A DNA stretch of 64,000 bases from NCBI RefSeq assembly GCF_013520985.1, contig NZ_JACDTY010000006.1, forward strand, positions 248,001 through 312,000, read 5' to 3'. Source of the stretch: Mesorhizobium neociceri. Its GTDB lineage: Bacteria > Pseudomonadota > Alphaproteobacteria > Rhizobiales > Rhizobiaceae. The stretch's first letter is position 1; every line of letters begins with the position of its first letter. This document shows positions 54,772-64,000 of the stretch, one piece after another. The translations under genes were made by a program, and so were the position numbers. The notes below the pieces were generated by a model. It was not told the DNA's origin. It saw only the letters and a list, made by a program, of their open reading frames with translations, and did no database searches.

Positions 54772-56646
54772 ATGGACCGGGTCTTCGTAGAATATTACGA
54801 GGAAGAACTGTCCCACATACGCGGGCTGGCGGCGGAGTTCGCCGACATGCATCCGGCGGTCGCCCGCAATTTATCGCTCGATACGGTGCCGTGTCCGGAC
54901 CCTTATGTCGAGCGACTGCTGGACGGCGTCGCCTTCCTCGCCGCGCGCACGCGGCTGAAGGTGGATGCCGAACGCTCTCGGTTTTCGCGCAGCATCCTCG
55001 ACGTGCTTTATCCCGATCTCGTCACGCCGGCGCCGGCGACCGCCATGGTGGTGCTGAAGCCCGGCCAGCAGGTGCAGACGATGCTTGCCGGCCACGTCGT
55101 CAAGCGCGGTACGCGGCTGGTCTCCAGCTTGCAGGCCGGCCTGTCGACACGCTGCACCTTCACCACCGCCCAGGACATGACGCTGTTTCCGATCGCGATC
55201 AGTTCGGTCGGCTATTTTCAGGACCGCAGCGCGCTGGTCGCCACAGGTATCGGTCCGATCGGCGGCAAGGCCGGCGAAGCCGCACTGCGCATCACGCTGG
55301 CACGGACCGGAAAGGGCAAGCTCGACGAATTGGCGCTCGACCGGCTCGACTTCTATTTCGCCAACCGCACCAAGGCGCCGTTGATTTTCGACGCCATCTT
55401 CGGTGTCTGCTCTGGTGTCGGCGCGCGACCGGAAGGCAAGTCCAATCCATTGTCGCCGCTACCGGCGCCGGAGATGGTGGGCATCGCCGATGCCGAGGCG
55501 CTGATGCCGCGCACGCGGCCGACCTTCGAAGGCTACCGGCTGCTGCGCGAATATTTCATGATGCCCGAGCGCTTCCATTATGCGCGCGTCACTGGCCTGC
55601 TTCCGGTGGTGCGCAAATGCCAGGCCGGGCTCGAAATCATCTTCCTGTTCAGGCGTCCGGTGCCCGAGCTTGCCGATTTGACGCCGGCGGATTTCGATCT
55701 TTTCGCAACGCCGATCATCAATCTCTTCGAGCGCGAGTGCAACATCATCGAGCTCGATGAGCGCAAGACGCGCCAGGTACTGCACGCCGACCGCACGCGG
55801 GCGCGCGACTTTGAAATCTACCGGGTCATCCGCGTCGAAGACGCCGATGCGGAAGGGCCCGATGCCGAGATACCGGAGCTCTTCAGCCTCGGGCAGAATC
55901 GCGGCAGCGGCTGGGTGTATTCGACCGAGCGGCGTCCGCGCCGGCCGACCGAGGACGAACGGCGCCAGGGCGTGACCCGGACCTCCTATGCCGGCGACGA
56001 TGTCTTCCTGGCGGTCTCGCGTCCGGTCCACAGTCAAGCCAACCGGCCGCTCAAGCGCGTCGACATAGTGGCGCTTTGCACCAATCGCGACCTGGCCATC
56101 CTCGACGACACGCCGACGCTGACGCTGGAAGCCGGTGACCCGGTGGAATCGGTCAGGCTGCTCGGCGCGCTGCGTTCGCCGCAGCCGGCCATCCCCGCAG
56201 CACTACCGGTCGGCGCCGACGGCGAGTCGCGCGCCGACGACCTGGCCTGGCGGCTGGTGTCGCAGCTGGCGCTCAACTTCCTCAGCCTGGCCAAGGAAGG
56301 CCGCGGCGTCGATCCGCTGCATGCGCTGCTCGATCTCTATGCCGAGCGCGGCGATCCCGGGCTTGCCCGCAATGTGCGCTCGATCGTGCGCATCGACTCG
56401 CGCGCGGTGATCGAAAGGCTGGCGATCGAGGGTCCGATGTGTTTCGGCCGCGGCACCGAGGTGACGTTGCATGTCGACCAGTCGGTGCTGGCGGGCCAGA
56501 GCACTTTGCTTATGTCAGGCCTGCTGTCGCGGCTGTTTGCCCGCCACGCCGGGATTAACGGGTTCGTGCGGACCCGCACGCGGTTGCTCCAGAAACAGGA
56601 GGATGTGCCATGGCCGATGACGCCCGGCAATCGCTACCTGATCTAG
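54772..56646 (+). CDS. tssF: T6SS baseplate protein TssF
   Basis: This 624-residue protein (ImpG/VasA) shows YYEEELSHIRGLAAEFADMHPAVA at the N terminus and FEGYRLLREYFMMPERFHY near residue 250, both diagnostic. It forms the baseplate wedge with TssE, TssG and TssK. It starts one base after the tssE stop and overlaps tssG by 37 nt. Confidence 0.95.
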   Translation: MDRVFVEYYEEELSHIRGLAAEFADMHPAVARNLSLDTVPCPDPYVERLLDGVAFLAARTRLKVDAERSRFSRSILDVLYPDLVTPAPATAMVVLKPGQQVQTMLAGHVVKRGTRLVSSLQAGLSTRCTFTTAQDMTLFPIAISSVGYFQDRSALVATGIGPIGGKAGEAALRITLARTGKGKLDELALDRLDFYFANRTKAPLIFDAIFGVCSGVGARPEGKSNPLSPLPAPEMVGIADAEALMPRTRPTFEGYRLLREYFMMPERFHYARVTGLLPVVRKCQAGLEIIFLFRRPVPELADLTPADFDLFATPIINLFERECNIIELDERKTRQVLHADRTRARDFEIYRVIRVEDADAEGPDAEIPELFSLGQNRGSGWVYSTERRPRRPTEDERRQGVTRTSYAGDDVFLAVSRPVHSQANRPLKRVDIVALCTNRDLAILDDTPTLTLEAGDPVESVRLLGALRSPQPAIPAALPVGADGESRADDLAWRLVSQLALNFLSLAKEGRGVDPLHALLDLYAERGDPGLARNVRSIVRIDSRAVIERLAIEGPMCFGRGTEVTLHVDQSVLAGQSTLLMSGLLSRLFARHAGINGFVRTRTRLLQKQEDVPWPMTPGNRYLI

Positions 56647-57653
56647 AGCGCGCCGCAACCCTGTCCGAGAGTTTCGACTTTTTCGAACTGCTGCGCCGGC
56701 TCGAACGGCAAGGCGGCCTGTTCGGCCATTCCGGCCGGCCGGACCGCGAGCCGGCTAGGCTCGGCCAGAATGTGCGCCTATCCTTCGCGGTGCAGGATGT
56801 GGTGGATTTCCGCGAGCCGACGGACACGTCGCCTGCGCGAGTCACGGTCAACAATCTCGGCCTGCTTGGGCCGGAAGGGCCGATGCCGCTGCATCTGACG
56901 CGCTGGGTGCTCGATCGCCTGTCGCAGCGCTGGTATGCCGGTGCCGAAGCGCGGCAGACCAGCGACACGACCTTCGTCGATTTCGTCAACATCCTGCAGC
57001 ATCGGATGATCGCGCTCTACTATCGCGCCTGGGCCGATGCGCATCCGGCGGTGCAGGTCGAACGCGGTGTCGGCGGCCGCGTCCGCTCCATGCTGGAAGC
57101 GATGGCCGGCATCGGGCTGCCGGGTACGCAGGATGCCGAACTCGACGCGGTGAAGCTTCGCCAGGCTGCCTCGCTCGCCAGCCAGGTCGATGGCCCGGAG
57201 CGGCTGACGCTGTTCGTGGCCGAAGCCTTCAAGGTGCCGGTGGTGCTGAAGGAGTTCGTCGCCGCCTGGATGACCATCCCCAAGGCGCTGCAGACCCGGC
57301 TTGCCGGCAGCTATGCCACGCTCGGGCGCAGCGCCACGATCGGCCCGCGCAGCTTCAGCCGGCAAAGCCGGATCGAACTGCGCATCGGCGCGCTCAGCTA
57401 TATCGACTACAAGGCATTCCTGCCGGGCGGCGAGCGGCTGAAGCTGTTGAAGCAAGCGGTGCGCGACCTGATCGGCGAAACCATCGATGTCGATCTGAGG
57501 ATCGTGCTTGCGGCGAAAGCAGTGCCGCCGGCGAAGCTTGGAACCGTCCAGCTTGCCCGCACCACCTGGCTGGCGCGGCCGGTCGAAAAGGGCGACGCCG
57601 ACGACATGCGGCTGCGTACCATCGTCGGCTGGCGGGAAGAGGTGGCGGCATGA
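56610..57653 (+). CDS. tssG: T6SS baseplate protein TssG
   Basis: This 347-residue protein (ImpH/VasB) shows FFELLRRLERQGG, LGLLGPEGPMPLHLT and GRSATIGPRSFSRQSRIELRIG, typical of the family. It pairs with two TssF in the wedge. The 37-nt overlap with tssF and 4-nt overlap with tagH suggest coupled translation. Confidence 0.95.
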   Translation: MADDARQSLPDLERAATLSESFDFFELLRRLERQGGLFGHSGRPDREPARLGQNVRLSFAVQDVVDFREPTDTSPARVTVNNLGLLGPEGPMPLHLTRWVLDRLSQRWYAGAEARQTSDTTFVDFVNILQHRMIALYYRAWADAHPAVQVERGVGGRVRSMLEAMAGIGLPGTQDAELDAVKLRQAASLASQVDGPERLTLFVAEAFKVPVVLKEFVAAWMTIPKALQTRLAGSYATLGRSATIGPRSFSRQSRIELRIGALSYIDYKAFLPGGERLKLLKQAVRDLIGETIDVDLRIVLAAKAVPPAKLGTVQLARTTWLARPVEKGDADDMRLRTIVGWREEVAA

Positions 57654-59077
57654 GCCTGCTGCTGACACTCGAACAGGGACCACGCGCGCAAGTCACGCGG
57701 CAGGCGCGGCTGGACGAGGGTGAGCTGGTGATCGGCCGCAGCGCCGACGCCGACTGGCAGATCAACGATCCCGACATGTTCGTCTCGCGCGCCCACTGCA
57801 AGATCACCAGCAAGCAGGGCGGCTATTTCGTCACCGACACCTCCAGCAGCGGGTTGTTCATCGACGATGCCGCCAGCCCGCTCGGCGCGGGAAATTCGGC
57901 GCGCCTGCAAAGCGGCATGCGGCTGCGGCTGGGCGACTATGTGGTGTGCGTCGATCTGCAAACAGCCAAGACCGAGGCGCCGGTCAGCCTCGGCGGCGAC
58001 GATTTCTTTTCGTCCACGACGGAAGAGGAGCCGGGACGGCCGCGGCCCGCCGACCTGCCCGATCCGTTCGAGAAGCCGGTGCCCGGCGCATTCGCGCGTG
58101 CGCAGTCCAACGAACGCAGCTCGCAGGCGTTCGACGATCCGTTCAGCCTCGACCCTGTGGCGACGCCGGCGCCCGAGCCCACTGACAGAAATGGCGCCAA
58201 GCCATCGTTCAACGATCCCTTCGGCCTCGACGCCGCGCCGCTGTCGAGAGAGCCGAGCAGATCCAGTTCCGAGCAGCCGCCGGCCTACGATAACGGGTTT
58301 GGTTTTGGCCCTGCCGAGTCCACCAGCCTCGACGCCGGCGTGACCGGTGGCGGCGCAATCGATGCACCCTCGCCTGCCCCGGCGCCCTGGGATCTGCCGG
58401 CCCGCGCGGCCGAGCCATCGCCACCGCAGCCACCCCCAGCCCCGTCTCCGCCGCCACCGCGCGCACCTGTCCGGCAGGCCGCGGCGCGGCCGTCGGCCGG
58501 ACCGTCGGACGCGGAATTGCGCGCCGCCTTCCTGCGCGGCATGGGCATGGACGAGGCCGATTTTCCCGGCAGCGATCCGGTGGCCGACATGGAAAAATTC
58601 GGCCGCGAATACCGGCTGATGATGGAAGGGCTGATGCAGCTTTTGCGCAAGCGCGCCGAAGAGAAGGGCAACGCCCGCGTCGCTCAAACCGTGGTTGGCG
58701 CATCCGAGGTCAACCCGCTCAAATTCCTGCCTTCGGTCGACGATGCGCTGGTCACCATTCTTGCCGAGCGCAGCCCCGGTTTCCTCGGCGCCGAAGCGGC
58801 GATCAAGGACGCGGTGCGCGATCTGGCGCAGCATCACGTTCGCGCCTGGCGCGGCGTGCAGGGCGCGCTCAAACGAATGATCGATCGCTTCGACCCGGCG
58901 GCGATCGAGCAGGAACTGAAGTCGAGTTCGGCGATCGGCAATCTGCTGACCGGCGGGCGCGGCGCCAAGCTCTGGGAACTTTACCAGAAACGCCACCGTG
59001 AAATCGCTCACAGCGCCGAGACGCGCTTTCTGGGCGAAATCGGCGCTGATTTTAGGGACGCATATGAGGAGGACTGA
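57650..59077 (+). CDS. tagH: T6SS-associated FHA-domain protein
   Basis: This 475-residue protein has an N-terminal FHA domain (about residues 20-100) with LVIGRSADADWQIND and SRAHCKI, which binds phosphothreonine. A Pro/Ala-rich linker (about 120-285) leads to the C-terminal TagH-type domain with RAAFLRGMGMDEAD and the GRGAKLWELYQKRH region. By analogy with Fha proteins it could switch secretion on in response to a PpkA-like kinase, but no kinase or phosphatase gene is in the window. Confidence 0.9.
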   Translation: MSLLLTLEQGPRAQVTRQARLDEGELVIGRSADADWQINDPDMFVSRAHCKITSKQGGYFVTDTSSSGLFIDDAASPLGAGNSARLQSGMRLRLGDYVVCVDLQTAKTEAPVSLGGDDFFSSTTEEEPGRPRPADLPDPFEKPVPGAFARAQSNERSSQAFDDPFSLDPVATPAPEPTDRNGAKPSFNDPFGLDAAPLSREPSRSSSEQPPAYDNGFGFGPAESTSLDAGVTGGGAIDAPSPAPAPWDLPARAAEPSPPQPPPAPSPPPPRAPVRQAAARPSAGPSDAELRAAFLRGMGMDEADFPGSDPVADMEKFGREYRLMMEGLMQLLRKRAEEKGNARVAQTVVGASEVNPLKFLPSVDDALVTILAERSPGFLGAEAAIKDAVRDLAQHHVRAWRGVQGALKRMIDRFDPAAIEQELKSSSAIGNLLTGGRGAKLWELYQKRHREIAHSAETRFLGEIGADFRDAYEED

Positions 59078-59080
59078 GAC

Positions 59081-59530
59081 ATGATCGACAGACGCGAATT
59101 CATTCTGGCCATCGGGGCGACGGGACTGACGGCTTGCCAGAGCGGCCCGCCTAAACCGTCCGTCATAACGGTCAATCTGGCCGGTGGGGCCGGTATGAAC
59201 CCGGGACCGGGCGGCGGCGACAGGCCGGTGACCGTGCTGGTCCTGCGGCTGAAGAGCACCGGCGCTTTCAACTCGGCCGATTATTTCGCCCTGCAGGGCG
59301 GTGCCGGTGCGGCACTTGGCGGCGACCTGATCGGCTCCGACACGATTTCCGTCGGGCCGGGCAAGACCGCGTCGAAGACGATCACGGTCGAGCCGGAAGT
59401 GGCAGCACTCGGCTTCGTCGCGCTGATCCGGGAACCCACCGGACGCAACTGGCGCACGACCAAGTCGGTTTCGCCGGGATCGAAATTCACCGTCAATGTG
59501 ACGCTCGGCAGCGGCGGCATTTCCGCCTAG
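59081..59530 (+). CDS. tssJ: T6SS outer-membrane lipoprotein TssJ
   Basis: This 149-residue protein starts DRREFILAIGATGLTACQSG: a paired arginine (twin-arginine-like) and a lipobox LTAC with the cysteine near residue 20. A transthyretin-like beta fold with RPVTVLVLRLKSTGAFNSADYFAL follows, as in TssJ. It would anchor TssM at the outer membrane. The family is divergent, so the call leans partly on position between tagH and tssK. Confidence 0.85.
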   Translation: MIDRREFILAIGATGLTACQSGPPKPSVITVNLAGGAGMNPGPGGGDRPVTVLVLRLKSTGAFNSADYFALQGGAGAALGGDLIGSDTISVGPGKTASKTITVEPEVAALGFVALIREPTGRNWRTTKSVSPGSKFTVNVTLGSGGISA

Positions 59531-59589
59531 CGGCGGCAGGTCCGCAAAAGCCGCACAAGGGTGATGAGCAGGATAAAGAGAGTGCCGGC

Positions 59590-60924
59590 ATGAGCGATGC
59601 AAACAGGGTGCTGTGGTCGGAGGGGCTGTTCCTGCGCACCCAGCATTTCCAGCAACAGGACCGCTTCTTCGAAGCGACGGTGCGCGGCGCCTTGCAAGCC
59701 GGGCATCTGCATACGTTCGGCTTTCGAACGCTGACGGTCGATCAGGCACTGCTCGATGCCGGCCAGATCTCGGTGCTCTCGGCGCGCGGCATCTTTCCCG
59801 ACGGGACGCCGTTCGCGATCCCCGAGACGATGGATGCGCCGCGGCCGCTGGCGGTGACGCCGGAGATGGGCGCGGGGCCGGTGCTGATCGCGCTGCCGCT
59901 GGAGCCGCCAGGCGGCGTCGGCTTCGACCCTGCCCATGCCGAGCCTTCGGGCGCTCGCTATCGCGGCCGGATCGTCTCGGTGCGCGACGCTGTGCATGGC
60001 GGGTCCGATCCCGAGGAGATCGAGATCGCGCGGCCGCAGGCGCTGTTGCTGGCGCCGGGCACGGCTGTCGGCGGTTACACCGCTCTGCCGGTGGGCGAGC
60101 TCAAGGGCGTGCGCGCCGATGGCGGCGTGGCGTTGGACGACACCTTCCTGCCGCCGACCTTGGTCATCGGCGCGGCCTCCTGGTACAGCCGCCTGCTGCA
60201 GGAAGTGGTCACCGGCCTCGACCAGATCGCCGAGGCGCATGGCAAGATGGTGCTGGGCGGTCCGGGGCGCAGCGTCGAGGACCTTCTGATCCTGAACCTG
60301 GTCAACGCGGCGCGGCCACGACTGGCGCACATGCTGGCGCAAGACGTCTTCCATCCAGCCGAGGTCTATATGGAACTTGCCGGCCTTGCCGGCTCGATGG
60401 CAACCTACGGCTCGAGCGCGCGGCGGCTCGGCGAACTGCCTGTCTATGACCACATGGCGCCTGGCCCGGCCTATTCTGCGCTGGCCGACGCCCTGCGTTC
60501 GCTGATCCTCAGCCTGCGCTATATCGAGCCGAAATCGCGGGCGCTCCCCGTCATGCGGCATGCCACCAATGTCTGGAAGATCCGCATCGACAACCCGAAA
60601 CTTCTGGTGGCGAGCCGGATCGTCGTGCGGATCGGCTCCGAACTGTCGGAGGATGCCTTGCGCAAGATTTTCGTCAATCAGGCGACCGTCGGCTCGGCCA
60701 GCGAATTCGAAGGACTGTGGAAGTCACGCTTGCCCGGCATTCCGTTGAAGCCGCTGCATTCGCAGCCACGCGAAATTCCCTATGACGGCGACCGGCTGTG
60801 TCTCGAACTCGACCAGAAAAGCGAGCACTGGGCCTCCCTTCTCGAAGCGCCCGGTTTTGTGATCGGCGTTTCGGGCGTGCTGCCCAGCGAACCGCAGGTC
60901 GACTGCTACTCGGTCAACAGGTGA
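59590..60924 (+). CDS. tssK: T6SS baseplate protein TssK
   Basis: This 444-residue protein (ImpJ/VasE) shows VLWSEGLFLRTQHFQQQDR, the PAEVYMELAGLAGSM region and a C-terminal half with LELDQKSEHWASLLEAPG. It links the baseplate to the TssL/TssM membrane complex. Only 59 nt without features separate it from tssJ. It ends one base before tssL. Confidence 0.95.
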   Translation: MSDANRVLWSEGLFLRTQHFQQQDRFFEATVRGALQAGHLHTFGFRTLTVDQALLDAGQISVLSARGIFPDGTPFAIPETMDAPRPLAVTPEMGAGPVLIALPLEPPGGVGFDPAHAEPSGARYRGRIVSVRDAVHGGSDPEEIEIARPQALLLAPGTAVGGYTALPVGELKGVRADGGVALDDTFLPPTLVIGAASWYSRLLQEVVTGLDQIAEAHGKMVLGGPGRSVEDLLILNLVNAARPRLAHMLAQDVFHPAEVYMELAGLAGSMATYGSSARRLGELPVYDHMAPGPAYSALADALRSLILSLRYIEPKSRALPVMRHATNVWKIRIDNPKLLVASRIVVRIGSELSEDALRKIFVNQATVGSASEFEGLWKSRLPGIPLKPLHSQPREIPYDGDRLCLELDQKSEHWASLLEAPGFVIGVSGVLPSEPQVDCYSVNR

Positions 60925-60925
60925 G

Positions 60926-62254
60926 ATGATGAGCAGGGACGATCCATTCGGACTGTCCGAGGATCGGGAGCGCACGCGCATCCGGCTGAGCGGAGCGCCG
61001 ACGCCACGCGCCATGCCGCTGCCGGCGTCGGGCGTGACTGCAAAGCGCTCAGGGCGTGCGCATCCGAACGTGCTCGTCAACGCGTTCTCGCCGCTGCTCG
61101 AATTTGCGCCCGAACTGGAAAACGCGCAGCCGCCGGAGAATCCGGAGGCGCTGCGCACAAGGCTGCTCGAAGAGCTCGTGCGCTGCCGCGATGCCACCAT
61201 GGCGCAGGGATCGTCGCTGGAGCGCGCCGACCAGGCCGCCTGGCTGGTGGCTGCTCTGCTCGACGATCTGGCGCTGAACACACCGTGGGGTGGCGCCAGC
61301 GCATGGCCGCGCCAGCCGCTGGTGGTGATGCTGCGCGGCGATGTCGACGCCGGCGCGCAGTTCTTCGCCCGGCTCGAAGACCTCGAGCGCCATCCCAACC
61401 GCGATCGCGAAATGCTGGAGCTGCAGTATCACTGCATGGCGCTCGGCTTCCGCGGCAAATATCGCGTGCCGGGCCGCTCCGGCGACCGCTCGCTCAATGC
61501 CGTTCGCGTCGCGGCGGCGCGCTTCCTGCGCGACAGCGACGCCGAAGGCGCGCCGCTGTCGCCGAACTGGAAGGGCGTGATCGCGTCCGACGAACCGCAG
61601 CGCTTCATCGTGCCGATCTGGGTGATGGCGGCGGCCGCGGCGGTGATCGCAACGGCCATCCATGTCGGCCTGTCGATGGGCCTGAGCAGCCAGGCGGTCG
61701 AGCTTTCGGCGCTGGTTCGCGCGCTGCCGCCGCCGACACGCGCCGATGTCACCCGCGCCTCGCCGAAGGTCGACGCGCCGCCGCCGATGGCGGTGGATTT
61801 CGCGCTGCTGCCGGAGTTCCAGGCGGCAGCACCGGACGAGCTCAAGAAAGCGCTGAGCGGCACCGAGAGTGTATCGCTGGCGCGGTTGGTCATCCAGGCC
61901 TCCAATCCCGAGCTCTTCCAGTCGGCGCGCGCAGAGCTGACCGACGGTTTCGATCCGCTCATCGCCTCGGTCGCCAAGGTGATCCTCGAAAACCAGGAGC
62001 TGATCGGCGATATCACCGTGGTCGGTCACACGGACGGCGTTCCGCTGCAAAAGACCAACCCGCTGTCGACCAACCAGCGGCTGTCGGAAGCGCGCGCCGC
62101 CGAAATTGCCGACATCCTGATCCAGAACGGCGTGCCGAAGGATCGCGTGCGCTCCGAAGGCCGCGCCGCCACCGATCCGGTCGCCGACGACGGCACACGC
62201 GAGGGACGGGCCTTGAATCGCCGCGTCGAAGTGCTGGTCGAGAAGAGGCTGTGA
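60926..62254 (+). CDS. tssL: T6SS membrane protein TssL with peptidoglycan-binding domain
   Basis: This 442-residue protein joins a cytoplasmic DotU domain (about residues 45-220; LNTPWGGASAWPRQPLVVML, YHCMALGFRGKYRV), one membrane helix (VPIWVMAAAAAVIATAIHVG near residue 235) and a periplasmic OmpA-type domain with GHTDGVPL and NQRLSEARAAEIADIL, so it should hold the complex to the cell wall. It begins ATGATG; the second ATG (60929) is also possible. Confidence 0.94.
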   Translation: MMSRDDPFGLSEDRERTRIRLSGAPTPRAMPLPASGVTAKRSGRAHPNVLVNAFSPLLEFAPELENAQPPENPEALRTRLLEELVRCRDATMAQGSSLERADQAAWLVAALLDDLALNTPWGGASAWPRQPLVVMLRGDVDAGAQFFARLEDLERHPNRDREMLELQYHCMALGFRGKYRVPGRSGDRSLNAVRVAAARFLRDSDAEGAPLSPNWKGVIASDEPQRFIVPIWVMAAAAAVIATAIHVGLSMGLSSQAVELSALVRALPPPTRADVTRASPKVDAPPPMAVDFALLPEFQAAAPDELKKALSGTESVSLARLVIQASNPELFQSARAELTDGFDPLIASVAKVILENQELIGDITVVGHTDGVPLQKTNPLSTNQRLSEARAAEIADILIQNGVPKDRVRSEGRAATDPVADDGTREGRALNRRVEVLVEKRL

Positions 62255-62255
62255 C

Positions 62256-64000
62256 ATGTTCATCCTGCGCTTCCTCTGGGCGGTCCTGACCTCGCGTTTC
62301 CTGTGGACGCTGATCGGTCTGGCACTGCTGTCACTGATCATCTGGGTGTTCGGCCCGATCGTGCGGGTCGGCGACTATGTGCCGATGGCGTCGGAGACGG
62401 TGCGCATCGTCATCATCGCGCTTTTGGTGATCTTCTGGCTGATCTGGCTGATCGTCGCCCAGCGCCGCGCCATCCGCGCCAACCGCATGTTCGTCGCGGA
62501 GATTTCCGCACCCGTCGAGGAAAAGCGGCTCAGCCCGGGCGAGGAGAATGTTGCCGCGGTCGGCGCCAAATTCCAGGACGTCATGGTCGAGCTGAAGCGG
62601 CGCAAGCTCGGCGGCCGCAAATTCCTGCGCGAGATGCCGTGGTATGTGATCGTCGGGCCGCCGGCGACCGGCAAGACGACGGCCTTGCGCCAGTCCGGCC
62701 TCAACTTTCCAATCGACCTGACCGACGATCTGCAAGGTATCGGCGGCACGCGCAACTGCGACTGGTTCTTCAGTGAAAACGCGGTGATGATCGACACCGC
62801 CGGCCGCTATGTCCAGCAGGAAAGCCAGCCCGATGTCGACGCCGCCGAATGGCTGGGCTTCCTCGACCTGTTGAAGAAGCACCGCGGCCGCCGTGCGCTG
62901 AACGGCGTCATCGTCGCGCTTGGGATCGATGCACTGTCCGAGGGCGACGAAGCCGTCAAGGCGCATGGCCGCAAGATCCGCAGGCGACTGGCGGAGCTTG
63001 AGGAGCGGCTGGAGATCCGCCTGCCGGTCTATCTCATGCTGACCAAGGCCGATCTCATCAGAGGCTTCGAGGCCTTCTTCGGCGGCCTGTCGACGGCGGC
63101 GCGCGAACAGGTGTGGGGAACGACCTTCCCACTCGATGCGCGCGTCGACGCCAAGACGATCGCGGGCGAAATCACGACGCTGTCGCGGGAGCTCGAAAAA
63201 CGGCTGGTGCCGCGGCTGGAAGACGAAGACAAGCTGGCCGAACGGGCCGAGATCTTCCGTTTTCCTGCGCAACTGCAAAGCCTGTCCGAGCCGATCCAGG
63301 TGCTGGTCGAGGCGATGTTCGGCGAAAGCCGTTACGAGGAGGCGGCCTGGCTGCGCGGCCTCTATCTGACCTCGGCCACCCAGGAAGGCGCGCCGATCGA
63401 CCGGCTTACCGCAGCGCTGGCCTCCTCCTTCGGTCTGCCGGCACGACGCTCGATGCCGGCGCAGCGTTTTGAGAAGCGCAGCTTCTTCCTGAAGAACCTT
63501 TTGACCGAAGTGATTTTCAAGGAAGCCGGGCTCGGCACGTTCGATCCGCTGGCACAGCGCCGCCGTAGCTGGATCTGGCGCGGCGCCGCCGCCGCATGCG
63601 CGGCCGCCGCCATCCTGGCGGGTTCGCTGTTCACCTGGTCCTATTACGACAACCGCAACGCCATCGCCGCGCAGGCCGGCCAGTTCGAAGCGCTGCAGGC
63701 ACCGCTGACCTCGGCCGCCGCGACGCCCGCCTCGGTGCAGCAGCCGGCGATGGACGTCGCCCTCAACGCCATGGACGAGGTCGCCAATGCCAGGACTGCG
63801 CCTCCCGACAAGCCGCAGGATCTGCTCGGGCCATCGGCTTCCGCCGAGATGATGCGGGCGCAGACCGACACCTACGATCACGCTTTGCGCAATGTGCTGG
63901 AGCCGCGCATGGTGGCGCTGCTGGAAGCAACGATGTGGCGGCAGATCCGCGATCCGGACTTCATGCTGGGCGCGCTGAAGACCTACCGCATGATGACCGG
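62256..64000 (+). CDS. tssM: T6SS membrane protein TssM, N-terminal part (truncated by window end)
   Basis: The first 581 residues of an IcmF-type protein are visible; the frame is open to the last base. Two membrane helices lie at about residues 8-32 and 48-70. The cytoplasmic domain has Walker A GPPATGKT at 134-141 and VMIDTAGRY as Walker B, both intact. A third helix (GAAAACAAAAILAGSLFTW) is near residue 445, after which the periplasmic part begins. It starts one base after the tssL stop. Confidence 0.94.
   Translation, partial: MFILRFLWAVLTSRFLWTLIGLALLSLIIWVFGPIVRVGDYVPMASETVRIVIIALLVIFWLIWLIVAQRRAIRANRMFVAEISAPVEEKRLSPGEENVAAVGAKFQDVMVELKRRKLGGRKFLREMPWYVIVGPPATGKTTALRQSGLNFPIDLTDDLQGIGGTRNCDWFFSENAVMIDTAGRYVQQESQPDVDAAEWLGFLDLLKKHRGRRALNGVIVALGIDALSEGDEAVKAHGRKIRRRLAELEERLEIRLPVYLMLTKADLIRGFEAFFGGLSTAAREQVWGTTFPLDARVDAKTIAGEITTLSRELEKRLVPRLEDEDKLAERAEIFRFPAQLQSLSEPIQVLVEAMFGESRYEEAAWLRGLYLTSATQEGAPIDRLTAALASSFGLPARRSMPAQRFEKRSFFLKNLLTEVIFKEAGLGTFDPLAQRRRSWIWRGAAAACAAAAILAGSLFTWSYYDNRNAIAAQAGQFEALQAPLTSAAATPASVQQPAMDVALNAMDEVANARTAPPDKPQDLLGPSASAEMMRAQTDTYDHALRNVLEPRMVALLEATMWRQIRDPDFMLGALKTYRMMT

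Overview
The window is GC-rich DNA with dense, mostly operonic genes and looks like a chromosomal piece of a Rhizobiales alphaproteobacterium, most likely Mesorhizobium or a close relative. The clues are a solitary type II lumazine synthase (RibH2) behind an FMN riboswitch, a Rhizobium-style imp type VI secretion cluster, many ABC sugar importers, and several long inverted-repeat intergenic elements. No tRNA, rRNA, IS element, phage gene or CRISPR array was found. Genus assignment is inference.

Layout. 1-343: end of an APC-type permease with a good terminator. 406-8747 (minus): an FMN-dependent monooxygenase, an aldehyde dehydrogenase, then an RND efflux pump, its adaptor lipoprotein and a TetR regulator. 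9174-14128: an acyl-CoA synthetase divergent from a SorC-type regulator and a fused class II aldolase/short-chain dehydrogenase. 14351-15421: D-Ala-D-Ala ligase. 15679-21861: a ribose-type ABC importer (minus) divergent from mtnK-mtnA (plus), with one perfect palindrome between them that contains a TTGACA on each strand; this looks like a methylthioribose (or 5-deoxyribose) uptake and salvage unit. 22104-24018: FMN riboswitch plus ribH2, then class II fructose-bisphosphate aldolase. 24199-30787 (minus): a LacI-regulated MalFGK-type importer with a GH63/MGH1-like hydrolase. 31101-34932 (minus): a 2-oxoglutarate/Fe(II)-type oxygenase and the metQ-metN-metI methionine importer. 35105-39621: an SDR, anmK, a GNAT, and an MFS exporter divergent from an Lrp-type regulator.

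39720-47156 (plus) is a tightly packed five-gene operon: SWIM zinc-finger protein, DUF5691-like helical-repeat protein, MoxR-type AAA+ ATPase, DUF5682-like protein, VWA protein. It resembles the poorly understood yehLMPQ-type MoxR/VWA systems. Its DUF5682 member carries two histidine motifs that recall the TraB/Tiki/EreA hydrolase superfamily; this is the best lead for new biology here.

47157-64000 is a type VI secretion cluster: clpV on the minus strand, abutting the VWA gene with no spacer, then divergently tssA, tssB, tssC, hcp, tssE, tssF, tssG, tagH (FHA), tssJ, tssK, tssL and a truncated tssM running off the window end. It supplies sheath, tube, baseplate, membrane complex and disassembly ATPase; no VgrG, PAAR or effector is visible.

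At least five long intergenic inverted-repeat elements sit between genes or operons, and two copies of a shorter palindromic repeat are also present.
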